Notes: a model not told the origin generated them from the letters alone. 64,000 nt of DNA from an uncultured Desulfobacterium sp. (GCA_900258555.1 LT984857.1:141895-205894), one strand, 5' to 3'. Shown: positions 24,850 through 33,885, counted from the stretch's first letter. Numbers and translations: made by a program.

Positions 24850-25926
24850 TCAATCATTCTCCCTCAGAAATATCCTCACTTCCTCAATCAACACATCTGC
24901 AAGCCTGTCTTCCGGTACCTTTTTTACAACCTCACCTTTCTTAAAAAGAATGCCCTGTCTGCGGCCCCCTGCAATACCCACATCAGCCTCTTTTGCCTCA
25001 CCTGGGCCGTTGACCACGCAGCCCATTATAGCCACCTTTGGGGAGGCCACAATTCCAGACAGGGCCTTTTCCACCTTGTCTACAAGAGCAAACAGATCTA
25101 TCTCGCACCTCCCGCAGGTCGGGCAGGATATGATCTCAGGCCCCCTGTGTCTCAGATCAAGGGCCCTCAGGATCTCGTATGCCACCCTGATTTCATCTAC
25201 AGGGTCCCTGGTCAGTGACACGCGAAATGTATCGCCGATGCCCTGGGCCAGAAGATAACCAATGCCTATAGCGCTTTTCACGGTTCCTGATATCAGGGTC
25301 CCCGCCTCTGTTACACCCAGGTGGAGAGGGTAGTCCACCTGCTCGGACAGGAGTTCGTAGGCCATGATGGTGTCTGTTACACGAGAAGACTTAAGAGATA
25401 TCTTGATCTGATCCAGGCCATAGTCTTCGAGGAGCCTTATGTGCTCCATTGCGCTTTCAACCATTGCCTGGGCGGACGGGCCCCCATGTTTTTTGAGCAG
25501 GTCTTTGTGAATTGAGCCTGAATTTACTCCGATCCTGATGGGGGTCTTTGACGCGATGGCGGCCTTTACCACCTTTTTGACTGCGTTTTTTCCGCCGATG
25601 TTGCCCGGGTTGATCCTCAGGCCGTCTGCGCCTGCATCAAGGGCAGCGAGGGCCAGGCGGTGATCAAAGTGTATATCTGCAATTAAGGGCACAGACACCT
25701 TCAGCTTTATCTTTCCAAAGGCAGCGGCAGCCGCCATATCAGGGACGGCCAGCCGGACGATCTCACAACCTGCCTCAACCAGCCTGTTGATCTGTTCAAT
25801 GGTTGTGACAATGTCCCTGGTGTCGGTGTTGGTCATGGACTGGACAACAACAGGCGCCCCATCGCCGATGGGGACGTGTCCGACATATATCCTTCGGGTC
25901 TTTTTTCTCAATTTATCAAGGGTCAT
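24850..25926 (-). CDS. ispG: 4-hydroxy-3-methylbut-2-enyl diphosphate synthase (IspG/GcpE)
   Basis: 358 residues from ATG 25926 (MTLDKLRKKTRRIYVG); a GTG at 25935 is an alternative. VVVQSMTNTDTRDIVTTIEQ and the TIM-barrel region (ADIHFDHRLALAALDAGADG; RINPGNIGG) are diagnostic. The C-terminal [4Fe-4S] ligands are CPTCGRC and the Cys of AIMGCVVNGPGEA. It performs the penultimate step of the MEP isoprenoid pathway in the cytoplasm. Length is usual for the short bacterial form. The zinc-ribbon gene is 44 bp upstream on the same strand and may share its transcript. Confidence 0.97.
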   Translation of the reverse strand: MTLDKLRKKTRRIYVGHVPIGDGAPVVVQSMTNTDTRDIVTTIEQINRLVEAGCEIVRLAVPDMAAAAAFGKIKLKVSVPLIADIHFDHRLALAALDAGADGLRINPGNIGGKNAVKKVVKAAIASKTPIRIGVNSGSIHKDLLKKHGGPSAQAMVESAMEHIRLLEDYGLDQIKISLKSSRVTDTIMAYELLSEQVDYPLHLGVTEAGTLISGTVKSAIGIGYLLAQGIGDTFRVSLTRDPVDEIRVAYEILRALDLRHRGPEIISCPTCGRCEIDLFALVDKVEKALSGIVASPKVAIMGCVVNGPGEAKEADVGIAGGRRQGILFKKGEVVKKVPEDRLADVLIEEVRIFLREND

Positions 25927-25970
25927 ATGATACACGAAAACTTCTTAAATTTGTAACATGTCAGGAGTGC

Positions 25971-26150
25971 TTACCCAATCTGTTCGGAATCGCCTTTTTT
26001 CTGTCCCGGAAACTCAAATGGATCCACATCTCCGTCATACAGATAGATCTCCGTGCCGCACATTTCACATTTTGCAGTACTGCTACCAGATATAAATCTC
26101 TCCGGCACACGGCCCACACAACCGCAGTTGGGACAAATCTGGCTCTTCAT
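25971..26150 (-). CDS. Small zinc-ribbon protein, 59 residues
   Basis: ATG 26150 with GGAGG 7 nt upstream. Two knuckles, CPNCGC (residues 6-11) and CEMCG (28-32), make a zinc ribbon. An acidic tail follows (YLYDGDVDPFEFPGQKKGD). It was found by reading the minus strand, being shorter than a typical open-frame cutoff. It is possibly co-transcribed with ispG, 44 bp downstream. Function unknown; small zinc ribbons often act as nucleic-acid or protein-binding adaptors. Confidence 0.75.
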   Translation of the reverse strand: MKSQICPNCGCVGRVPERFISGSSTAKCEMCGTEIYLYDGDVDPFEFPGQKKGDSEQIG

Positions 26151-26236
26151 TCATACTCCTCCCGCAAGTCTTTCCTCTTCCTTATATCTATATTGCCGGA
26201 TTGTAAACTGTCAAACAGCAGAGCCATATGGTTTTT

Positions 26237-27660
26237 TTACCTACCCTTGGCCCCTATCCGAAAAAGTCCCATCAAGGCAGAAACATCGTCCAGCTTTTCA
26301 AGTGAAAGGATTATGGTAAGCGCCTTTTCTATTTCCCCGGAGGACAGCAGGGCAGAGGCATTTTCCCTGAATTTTTCCTGTAGCCTTTGGTCATCCATTA
26401 CTTTAAGGGCCAGGCCGGCCTCTTTTTCTGTATACCGCCCTTCAGTGCCTGTTTTTCTTTCCTTAACCACAACCTCAATAACAGACCTCCTTTCGCCATA
26501 TCCAGGACTTGCAGGGGTATATATATATTTATCCGCTTCATAAATTCCTTAATCTCAGGCGACATAAAGTTCTCTGGTTCCTGCCACCTGATGCCCGGCG
26601 CAATCCGGTGGGCGGCTGCTGCAAAGACATAGGCCGTGCTGAACTGGGCCTCTATGTGATTGACTAATTGTCTGTTTTTCCAAAGGGCCAGCTCCGCAAG
26701 CAGGTTAAGCACCACATTGAGCTCCATGATATCCTGGGCCTCGATATCAAATTTGTCAATAATGGCGCGGAATAAATCAAGTGCGCCCTGCATTGCACCA
26801 CAACATGGATACCCCTTGTAGCCGACCGTATCTGAAAAAAACCACGATCTTCCAATATCACTTACCACAATATCCGGGTGCCACCCGTCTGCTGCGCATG
26901 ACTTCCAGAAGGCAAACTCCCCATCAAAGACATCTTCGGCACCGGCGTATCCCGTTTGGGCAAGTATGGCCGCTGTGGCACCTGCCTGTGAAATCCAACC
27001 GGAAGGGGCGAACTTGGTCATAGACCCCGGAGTGGTCTGGACAAACTGCATCAGTGTGGGCACGGGGCACATGGATCCACCGATCCCAAAGGCATGGGCG
27101 ATCTTATTCGCCGAAAGCCCCATAATCTTCGAAGTCCCTGCAATAGCCCCGAAGATATTCACGCCGTAACCATGTATGGGAAGACTTATCGGAATGCCTG
27201 TCTCGGTTGTTGTGGTGGTAAGGCGCCTTGGCATGACAAGCCCGGAGGTGATTCTCTGGGTTATCTCATGGGAAACGGCGATTGCGGTGATCAGGTCCCT
27301 GCCATGCGATTTATCGCATTCCGCCATGGCCAGAGGTGCGGACAACACATAAGGGGTAATATGGCCTGAGGGCGCGCACAGTACATCATAGTCCATGGCA
27401 TTAAACAGCTCCCCGTTTGCAAAAGCGGCCGCAGGGACAGACGCCTTTTCTCCACCTCCTATTACAGTCGCCTCAGGGGGAAATCTAAACCTTTCGGAGA
27501 ATAGAACCGCAATTCTTCCCTTTTGTGTAAAGGTGCCGGCCAGGGCGCAGCCGATTGAATCCATCAGGATTCTCTTGCATTCCAGGACAATGTCTTGGGG
27601 GAGATTGTCAAATCCGACTCGATCAATAAACCCGGCAAGGATGGATGTTGTGTTATCCAT
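26237..27660 (-). pseudogene. MmgE/PrpD-family protein with a frameshift at a TA tract
   Basis: The start is ATG 27660. Residues 1-370 match the MmgE/PrpD fold (DSIGCALAGTF; GGGEKASVPAAAFANGELFN; AMDYDVLCAPSGHITPYVLS; YKGYPCCGAMQGALDLFRAI). At TATATATATAT (26518-26528) two extra bases shift the frame. Without them INIYTPASPGYGERRSVIEV, then VVKERKTGTEGRYTEKEAGL and the normal C-terminal helices follow to 26237, giving about 474 residues, the family's usual size. Unrepaired, the protein ends at 26398 in an unrelated tail. The family includes 2-methylcitrate dehydratase and itaconate-related enzymes; the substrate is unknown here. Confidence 0.82.
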
Positions 27661-27885
27661 TGCATCTCCTCAAATTTTCTAAATGACCTGTTCCACTAAC
27701 AGGGTAACGTATACCGGTTCAAGATAAAACAAATTTTATTTAGCCACATCTAAAAAAGTCTGTAACCTTTTAGGAGGTCGTGCGTTTATAAAAACAATTA
27801 CCATGTAAGGCTGTTAATCATCAGCATAACCTCAAAAGCCTAGATCCTTTTATAAACCGATAAGTTACCATCAAGGGAGGGAAAA

Positions 27886-28503
27886 ATGAAAAAATACCTT
27901 TTTATTGCGCTGGCCTTAATATCTCTTAATTCATTTGCTTTTGCCGGAGGAGATCAAAACCAAAACCAATATGATGGCTCATTAGGCCAAGGTCCTACTT
28001 ATCAGGAACGAAATGACAATCTAACCTTAGATGCCCTGAAAGTGACACAACTCGATGAAAATCAAAAATTAATTATTTACAGTATTTATGAAGAAGAAAA
28101 GGTAGCAAGAGATGTTTATATCACATTAGGAAACTTGTATCCTGAAGAAACCACATTTGCAAATATTCAATTAGCCGAGCAGACCCATATGGATGCAGTG
28201 AGAAGGCTGTGCGTTAAGTATGGCATTGAGATACCGGATGTTGATCAAGCCGTTGGTGTATTTAATTTACTTGCCATGAGTGATTTATATGAGGGCTTTA
28301 TAGATGCTGGGGATGATTCACTGTCAAGCGCATTACAGGTGGGAATAGACATTGAAACAATGGACATAGCGGACTTGGGAGAGGTGCTGGAATACCAGAA
28401 CATGCCGAGAGATGTTCAACGGGTTCTCACTAATTTGATAAGTGGAAGCATTAGTCATTTAGATGCATTTACAACTGCCTTGGAAAGAGAAAATATTCAG
28501 TGA
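27886..28503 (+). CDS. DUF2202 ferritin-like secreted protein
   Basis: 205 residues with a signal peptide (MKKYLFIALALISLNSFAFA). The mature protein is helical: LIIYSIYEEEKVARDVYITL, IQLAEQTHMDAVRRLCVKYG and ISHLDAFTTALERE. EEEKxARD, EQTHMDAV and SHLDAF correspond to the paired Glu/His helices of the ferritin-like DUF2202 family, which may bind a di-metal site. Probably periplasmic. GGGAGGG precedes the ATG, and a strong terminator follows. Function unproven. Confidence 0.88.
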   Translation: MKKYLFIALALISLNSFAFAGGDQNQNQYDGSLGQGPTYQERNDNLTLDALKVTQLDENQKLIIYSIYEEEKVARDVYITLGNLYPEETTFANIQLAEQTHMDAVRRLCVKYGIEIPDVDQAVGVFNLLAMSDLYEGFIDAGDDSLSSALQVGIDIETMDIADLGEVLEYQNMPRDVQRVLTNLISGSISHLDAFTTALERENIQ

Positions 28504-28580
28504 TGCGATTCTGAAGCCGATGCCTTTGTTGTCAAAAATCTAATAGCATACCTATAAAAAATATTCATACCTTACCTTTT

Positions 28581-28625
28581 AAAAAGCAAGGCATGGTCAT
28601 TAAAAAGGCCCTGCCTTGCTTTTTG
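28581..28625 (+). terminator. Rho-independent terminator after the DUF2202 gene
   Basis: AAAAAGCAAGGC (28581-28592) and GCCTTGCTTTTT (28613-28624) form a perfect 12-bp stem with T and A tracts on both sides, so it can act on either strand. The remaining gap to uppP (28626-28798) shows no gene. Confidence 0.88.
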
Positions 28626-28798
28626 TTTAATTTTTTTTAAATATTTTTAAGATGTTAAACCGGCCTGTGTCTTTTATAAGTATCGTATTTCTATCCTGCA
28701 GCCAGGAGACTTTTTACCTTTTGCATTGTTATCCGAACAGGTCGAAAATTTGAGTCTGCTCCAGAGATCGAGCAAAAGCGGGCGTATTAAAATTGGGT

Positions 28799-29605
28799 TT
28801 ACAGTTTATAGTATGTGGCCACGAGCACTGAGCCCAGTGCTATCCTGTACCATGCAAATGGAATAAAGGACCTGTGAGAAACAAATGCTATCAGCCCCCT
28901 TATTACCATTGCCGCCGAAACAAACGACACAACAAAACCGATGGTAAATACAGGCATATCGGCTAGGGTCAGACAATGGCGCGCCTCTATCAACTTGATC
29001 AGGCTTGCCCCGAACATAGCCGGGATTGCCAGGAAAAAAGAAAACTCCGTCGCCGCTGTGCGGGAAAGCCCAAGGACCAGTCCGCCCATGATCGTGGCGC
29101 CGGAGCGCGAAACCCCGGGAAACAATATTGCGAGGACCTGTATCAGGCCTATTCCAAGGGCCTTTTTTACAGGGATATGATCAACATCGGTCACATTAAC
29201 ATTATTTGACGACCTTTCGATCAACAATATGGCAAGCCCTCCGGCCACAAGGGCCAATGCCACCGGAAAGGGCTTAAACAGGTGGGCCTCAATCCATGTA
29301 TCTGTCGGAAGGCCGATGACGGCCGCCGGAATGGTCCCGACAATGAGATTTATAATCAATCTGCGGGCTTCAGGGTCTTTAGTCCAGTTCAGGGCAACTC
29401 TTAAACACTTTTCGCGGTACAACCAGATGACCGCCAGGATTGCACCCAGTTGGATAAAAATGACAAAGGCGTTCGTGTTGGCTCCGTTGAAGTTGAGCCA
29501 GTCCTTTGCGAGGATCAGATGCCCTGTAGATGAAACCGGTATAAACTCCGTTGCGCCTTCAATCAGCCCCATTACGGCTGCCTTAACTAGAGACAGAGCG
29601 TCCAT
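28799..29605 (-). CDS. uppP: Undecaprenyl-diphosphatase (UppP/BacA)
   Basis: 268 residues, about seven to eight membrane segments. EGATEFIPVSSTGHLILAKD (from residue 15) and FPGVSRSGATIMGGLVLG carry the catalytic Glu, Ser and Arg of the BacA family. It recycles undecaprenyl pyrophosphate to the monophosphate at the inner membrane for cell-wall and O-antigen synthesis. The gene starts right after the aroK stop, so it is the last gene of the aroE-aroK-uppP operon. Confidence 0.96.
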   Translation of the reverse strand: MDALSLVKAAVMGLIEGATEFIPVSSTGHLILAKDWLNFNGANTNAFVIFIQLGAILAVIWLYREKCLRVALNWTKDPEARRLIINLIVGTIPAAVIGLPTDTWIEAHLFKPFPVALALVAGGLAILLIERSSNNVNVTDVDHIPVKKALGIGLIQVLAILFPGVSRSGATIMGGLVLGLSRTAATEFSFFLAIPAMFGASLIKLIEARHCLTLADMPVFTIGFVVSFVSAAMVIRGLIAFVSHRSFIPFAWYRIALGSVLVATYYKL

Positions 29606-30130
29606 TTAATTTGCCTGATCCTTGACGCCCTTCCAGATCTCAATGATTCTGGCCGCAACCTGGTCCGGGTCCATATTGTCGGTGTCAATATCGTAGCTCG
29701 CTGCGCCGGAATACTTGGGAAGTCTATTTTCAAGCACCTCCCGCACCTCTTCGGTAAATGATTTCCCATCGGTCAAGGCAGGGCGATCAGTGCCTGTTTC
29801 TATCCTCTTTACTATCATCTCAACCGAGGCCTTAAGCCAGAAGGTCAGGCCGTTTTGTCTCAGGGCCTCTATATTTTCAGACCTCTCGATAACGCCTCCC
29901 CCTGTATCAACAATTATGTTGTCCATAAGGCCGATTTCTCTGGCAAGATCTGTCTCCATGTCGCGAAACCTTGGCCAGCCGTATTTCTGTACGATCTCCG
30001 GGATAGAAATGCCGGCCCTTTTAACAATCTCTGCATCCATACCGATGCTTTTCATCTGAAGTGCATCGGACAATATCTCTGCAACCGCGCTCTTTCCTGT
30101 TCCCCTGTACCCTATCAGTACGATGTTCAT
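29606..30130 (-). CDS. aroK: Shikimate kinase
   Basis: 174 residues. P-loop GYRGTGKSAVAEIL is at residues 7-20, and DTGGGVIERSENIEALRQNG is the shikimate-binding Gly-rich motif; the lid Arg occurs in ETGTDRPALT. It phosphorylates shikimate at the 3-hydroxyl in aromatic amino-acid synthesis. It overlaps aroE by 4 bp, so the two successive pathway enzymes are co-translated. Confidence 0.95.
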   Translation of the reverse strand: MNIVLIGYRGTGKSAVAEILSDALQMKSIGMDAEIVKRAGISIPEIVQKYGWPRFRDMETDLAREIGLMDNIIVDTGGGVIERSENIEALRQNGLTFWLKASVEMIVKRIETGTDRPALTDGKSFTEEVREVLENRLPKYSGAASYDIDTDNMDPDQVAARIIEIWKGVKDQAN

Positions 30131-30996
30131 GATTTAAGGTGCTCCATGACCACACGGCGCATGACGCCCTCCGGTGCATTGACACCGGTAAAACGTTCGA
30201 ATTGGAGTATCGCCTGATTGATGAACATGTCAACGCCTGCAATTATCTTAAGTCCGGAGGCCTCTGCATCTTTAAGCAACCTTGTTTTAAGGGGCGTATA
30301 TACCACATCAAAGACCACCTGTCCTGGTCTAAAACACCCCACAGGTACAAGGGAAGAGTCTTCTTTTGGGTGCATTCCCACCGGTGTGCAGTTGATGATC
30401 AGGTCAGCCCCCTTCATATTAGAGTTTATGGACGCATCCGACATCATATCAGCCCGGATACGGGTCTTGGTGCCTGCATCGAGATCAGCGGCCAGTTGCT
30501 TGATCATGTCCCTGTCAATGTCCAAAAGGGATATCTCCCTTAAGTCTGCGTTTTGTGCGAGGGTAAAGGCGATTGCCCTGGAAGCGCCCCCTGCCCCCAG
30601 CATCAGGACGGACTTTCCATCCAGTTCAACTCCCGCATCCCTTATGGCCTTAAGCGCCCCAGGCCCGTCCGTGCCCAGGCCCGTAAGCCTGCCTTTTTCA
30701 TTTATTACCGTATTGATAGAGCCTATGTGACGATCGAGAGGAGATATTTCATCCATATATTTCATGGTCTCAATTTTATGAGGTATAGTAACGCTCATAC
30801 CCCGAAAATTTTCAAGGGCCCTCATACCGGCCAATGCACTTTTTACATCCTCCACCCTGAATGCCACATAAACAAAGTTGAGTCCCATCGCCTCAAAGGC
30901 CGCATTATGGATGGCGGGAGAAAGGCTGTGGCTTACAGGGTTTCCTATAATGGCGCAGACCTGTGTGCCCGTGCTGATTGCAGTTAGTTCTCTCAT
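30127..30996 (-). CDS. aroE: Shikimate dehydrogenase (NADP+)
   Basis: 289 residues. N-terminal substrate domain IGNPVSHSLSPAIHNAAFEA and MSVTIPHKIETM (catalytic Lys in PHK). The Rossmann motif is MLGAGGASRAIAFTLA, then NCTPVGMHP and AGVDMFINQAILQFERFTG. It reduces 3-dehydroshikimate. The start abuts the stop of the 63-residue gene upstream. Regular length for AroE. Confidence 0.96.
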   Translation of the reverse strand: MRELTAISTGTQVCAIIGNPVSHSLSPAIHNAAFEAMGLNFVYVAFRVEDVKSALAGMRALENFRGMSVTIPHKIETMKYMDEISPLDRHIGSINTVINEKGRLTGLGTDGPGALKAIRDAGVELDGKSVLMLGAGGASRAIAFTLAQNADLREISLLDIDRDMIKQLAADLDAGTKTRIRADMMSDASINSNMKGADLIINCTPVGMHPKEDSSLVPVGCFRPGQVVFDVVYTPLKTRLLKDAEASGLKIIAGVDMFINQAILQFERFTGVNAPEGVMRRVVMEHLKS

Positions 30997-31188
30997 TTAT
31001 GTTTTTTCCTTTTCGTGATCTGTCTTTTCCTTCATCAACCTCGCCCGATGGATCTCTTCCAGAAACTTTCTTACCCTTACAAAATCTTCAAATGTCAAAA
31101 GGGTGTAAGGGTTGCGGTTGAGCAATTTTTGGTAATCATCTTTTGCCTTTTTGTACTTGTGCAAGTCAACCAGTTTTTCCGTCATCAC
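30997..31188 (-). CDS. Small charged protein upstream of aroE, unknown function
   Basis: 63 residues, MMTEKLVDLHKYKKAKDDYQ. It is highly charged and helical (FEDFVRVRKFLEEIHRARLM), and its stop directly abuts the aroE start. Presence of AGAGGAAG before the start supports translation. It probably heads the aroE-aroK-uppP transcript. No family recognised. Confidence 0.65.
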   Translation of the reverse strand: MMTEKLVDLHKYKKAKDDYQKLLNRNPYTLLTFEDFVRVRKFLEEIHRARLMKEKTDHEKEKT

Positions 31189-31390
31189 TTCCTCTTCCCT
31201 GGATAAAGTGATCAGGTCATATAATCCTTTACTCAGACAATATTAGTATAGCATATTATAGTGTCTCTGGACAGAGTTAACTGACCAAAGGAAAGACAAA
31301 TATCGCTCTGGATGGAAGTTGGCCCAAACTGAAAAAAGGAATGGAAAAGGATAAAAAATAAGCAGGACGCCTGTTTTCCCCGGCCCTGCG

Positions 31391-31419
31391 AAAATAAAAG
31401 GCCTGTATTACAGGCCTTA
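31391..31419 (-). terminator. Terminator of the 42-residue membrane-protein gene
   Basis: AAGGCCTGTA and TACAGGCCTT form a near-perfect hairpin directly after the stop. On the minus strand it is followed by TTTTATTTT. Confidence 0.8.
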
Positions 31420-31420
31420 C

Positions 31421-31549
31421 TTAGAACGAAATATGTGGAAGGACATAAACCTTGAAAAGGACAGAAACTGCAAATATGGAAACGGCCCAGGCTCCGAGCG
31501 CTATAATAAGATCTATCAATTCCCTTGCACCCTGAGAATCTTGTCCCAT
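31421..31549 (-). CDS. 42-residue single-span membrane protein
   Basis: ATG 31549 preceded by GGAGGTAGCC. The sequence is MGQDSQGARELIDLIIALGA, WAVSIFAVSVLFKVYVLPHI, SF. One hydrophobic helix (residues 12-38) spans the membrane, with a short charged N-terminus. The gene has its own TTGACA promoter 60-85 bp upstream and a terminator directly downstream, so it is a stand-alone unit. Too short for family recognition by eye. Candidate small membrane-complex subunit or regulator. Confidence 0.7.
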   Translation of the reverse strand: MGQDSQGARELIDLIIALGAWAVSIFAVSVLFKVYVLPHISF

Positions 31550-31607
31550 TGGCTACCTCCATGACGGAAAAAATGAAGGTGAATAAGGTAAATTTTTTTA
31601 TTGGCTA

Positions 31608-31635
31608 ATTTTATTGACAACATTTGGATTGTCAA
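31608..31635 (-). promoter_or_regulatory. Promoter of the 42-residue membrane-protein gene, with inverted repeat
   Basis: The minus strand carries TTGACA (31635-31630), a 16-bp spacer and TAAAAT (31613-31608). TTGACAA (31614-31620) and TTGTCAA (31629-31635) form a 7-bp inverted repeat covering the -35, a possible operator shared with the divergent LysE-type gene. Confidence 0.55.
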
Positions 31636-31706
31636 CAAAAAATTGGCTCAAGATGCATGGTTATCTCTGATAGTTTGACACAATATATTGATTTTCAGGA
31701 CAAATT

Positions 31707-32342
31707 ATGCACATTTTATTTTTCTTAAAAGGGGCTACCTTGGCCATCTATGCTGCTGTAATGCCCGGCCCTTTTCAGGCGTATCTGCTTTCTCAATCTC
31801 TGAAAAACGGTTGGAGAGAAAGCCTGCCATTGGCCTTAACACCCATCCTTACGGACGGACCGATCATTATCCTGGTCTTGTTTATCCTGACCCGAATACC
31901 CCAGATCATTTTAGAAACCTTAAGCGTCCTGGGGGGTCTTTTTATCCTTTATCTGGCAAGGGCTATATTGCTGAGCCTGAAACAGCCCTTCCCGGTGATA
32001 GGACCGTCTGCGTCAACAAAGGCAAAGGGGTTTGGAAATGCTGTTATACTGAACATATTGAACCCCAACCCTTATATATTCTGGGGTGTTGTCTCAGGGC
32101 CGATCTTTCTTGCTGCCTGGAGGCAGGCGCCTTATTTAGGGGTCAGCTTTTTAATCGGTTTTTATGGGATACTAATATTGAGTCTTGCCGCCCTGATTGT
32201 CCTTTTTGCAACAATCGGGGGCATTAATACAGGGGTAAACCGCGTAGTCAACATCATTGCGTGCTGCGCCCTGATTCTCTTCGGCGCATATCAGTGCCTG
32301 GCAGGGTTGATAACCCTGGGATCACGCATTTCTTTCAATTGA
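31707..32342 (+). CDS. LysE-family amino-acid exporter
   Basis: 211 residues with about six hydrophobic segments. FLKGATLAIYAAVMPGPFQA is the LysE/RhtB N-terminal PGP-type motif, and NILNPNPYIFWGVVSGPIFL the second conserved segment. Members export basic or neutral amino acids across the inner membrane; the substrate is not predictable. The ATG at 31707 lies 158 bp from the divergent small gene. A coiled-coil gene follows. Confidence 0.85.
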   Translation: MHILFFLKGATLAIYAAVMPGPFQAYLLSQSLKNGWRESLPLALTPILTDGPIIILVLFILTRIPQIILETLSVLGGLFILYLARAILLSLKQPFPVIGPSASTKAKGFGNAVILNILNPNPYIFWGVVSGPIFLAAWRQAPYLGVSFLIGFYGILILSLAALIVLFATIGGINTGVNRVVNIIACCALILFGAYQCLAGLITLGSRISFN

Positions 32343-32394
32343 CATTGTGAGTATTGGGGGTTGGAGGGATGGTTGTAACCAGGAGGAAAATAAA

Positions 32395-32595
32395 ATGTCC
32401 ATTCGTTTGATAGCAAAAGAAATATACCGTCTGAGACAGCAGGTGGAAGGGTTTGAAGAGCAGCTAAAAAATACCCCCCCTGAAAAAAGGCAATGGTTGG
32501 AAGATAAGCTTAGGGAACAGAGAGCAGAGTTAACAAAGATGCAGAGGATGCTGGACGGAGCGAAGGAGCCGTCGCCATATAAAAAACCTCGTTAG
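32395..32595 (+). CDS. Small coiled-coil protein
   Basis: 66 residues from ATG 32395, with AGGAGG upstream; the longer open frame (from 32347) lacks a site. The sequence is heptad-like and charged (IAKEIYRLRQQVEGFEEQLK; KRQWLEDKLREQRAELTKMQ), ending in YKKPR. A soluble helical dimer is likely. It overlaps the convergent YfiH/PgeF-like gene by 4 bp. Function unknown. Confidence 0.7.
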   Translation: MSIRLIAKEIYRLRQQVEGFEEQLKNTPPEKRQWLEDKLREQRAELTKMQRMLDGAKEPSPYKKPR

Positions 32596-33359
32596 GGGGT
32601 TATCATTGCAACAGTCCCAAACCGACCTGTTGTCCCCTCGGCCCGGTAGGAAAAAAACCAATCTGTCTTACATTTGGTGCAAATACCTGCTGTTTCTATA
32701 TGCTCTGGTTTTATGCCGGCCTCAGTAAGCTGCCAGCAACTTACGGCCCACATGTCAAAATGGTTTTCCCTGACCATAAACCGGTCAAAGTCCCTTGGAA
32801 ATATCTCGGCATAGCCCACAAATTCGGCGCAACAGGGGCCGAGAGACGGCCCGATAGCGGCATGAAGGTCTGACGGTCGGCACCCGAATTCCTTATTCAG
32901 CCTGGATACCACTCCACCTAAGATATTTTGGACGTTTCCCCGCCATCCGCAGTGGACATTGGCGACCACGGCCTTTTGCGGGTCGTAGATGATCGCCCCC
33001 TGGCAATCGGCCTGTTTGATCATCAGCGCGAGTCCTGGGATATCAGTTATCATTGCATCAGCGTCAATTGCCTCCCCGTTTATACGATCTCCTTTTCGCA
33101 GGACATGTATTTCATCTCCATGGACCTGATTCATGTACATCAGCTCTTGGGCCTGAATTACATCTGTTATCTTGCGGATATTTTCTGTTACATTTTCCTG
33201 ATGATCCCCGACAGCATAGCTTGTGTTCAGGGTGTCAAAGGGAGGGGCGCTCACACCGCCGTGCCGGGTAAAGACCCCATGCGCTAAATTGGGCTCTTGG
33301 GATAGACCTGGAAATTGAATATATGGAATTTCTTTTTGAATCCAGCAGGGATCACTCAT
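32592..33359 (-). CDS. pgeF: YfiH/PgeF-family multicopper-like (laccase-domain) protein
   Basis: 255 residues from ATG 33359. Metal ligands are the His of MNQVHGDEIHV, Cys of IKQADCQGAI and His of VANVHCGWRGN. CTKCKTDWFFSYRAEGTTGR is the C-terminal signature. Formerly called laccase-domain or polyphenol oxidase; studied members act as purine nucleoside phosphorylase/deaminase, or correct misincorporated L-Ser in peptidoglycan. Cytoplasmic. The exact role here is not settled by sequence. Confidence 0.9.
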   Translation of the reverse strand: MSDPCWIQKEIPYIQFPGLSQEPNLAHGVFTRHGGVSAPPFDTLNTSYAVGDHQENVTENIRKITDVIQAQELMYMNQVHGDEIHVLRKGDRINGEAIDADAMITDIPGLALMIKQADCQGAIIYDPQKAVVANVHCGWRGNVQNILGGVVSRLNKEFGCRPSDLHAAIGPSLGPCCAEFVGYAEIFPRDFDRFMVRENHFDMWAVSCWQLTEAGIKPEHIETAGICTKCKTDWFFSYRAEGTTGRFGTVAMITP

Positions 33360-33455
33360 GAAAGACAAATCTTAAGAAGTGCCAAAAACAAAGAATGAAA
33401 TGATAGTTATGTCCTTCTCCGTGAACACCCGGCTGATGGGCAGCAGAAAGATTTA

Positions 33456-33582
<127 letters not shown>

Positions 33583-33606
33583 TGAATACATCTTGTTCAG
33601 CGTATG

Positions 33607-33885
33607 TTACTCAACATCCACCCTTTCTTTGAGCTCTTTTCCCACCTTGAAAAACGGGAGTCTCTTGGGCGACACCTCGATTATTTCCCCTGTCTTGGGG
33701 TTTCTCCCTTTGTAGCCATCGTATTCCTTCACCTTAAAGCTGCCAAGTCCCCTGATCTCCATACGTTCTCCGTTAATCAGGGCCTTTTCCATCTCCCCAA
33801 AAACCGTATTTACCACATCTTCGGCCTTTTTCAAGGGAAGCCCCTCTTCTTTAGCAAGAGCCTCTGTCAATTGTGATTTGTTCAT
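33607..33885 (-). CDS. HU/IHF-family DNA-binding protein
   Basis: 92 residues. KSQLTEALAKEEGLPLKKAE, RMEIRGLGSFKVKEYDGYKG and RNPKTGEIIEVSPKRLPFFK are the HU/IHF arm and core; the DNA-intercalating Pro occurs in GRNPKTGE. The C-terminal PFFKVGKELKERV favours the IHF side of the family. It bends DNA and shapes the nucleoid, and IHF aids sigma-54 promoters of the kind seen twice in this window. AGGTGGG precedes the ATG. Confidence 0.94.
   Translation of the reverse strand: MNKSQLTEALAKEEGLPLKKAEDVVNTVFGEMEKALINGERMEIRGLGSFKVKEYDGYKGRNPKTGEIIEVSPKRLPFFKVGKELKERVDVE

Noticed and set aside
31233..31562. 109-codon minus frame
   Set aside because: It overlaps the 42-residue gene, which has a promoter, ribosome site and terminator in another frame.
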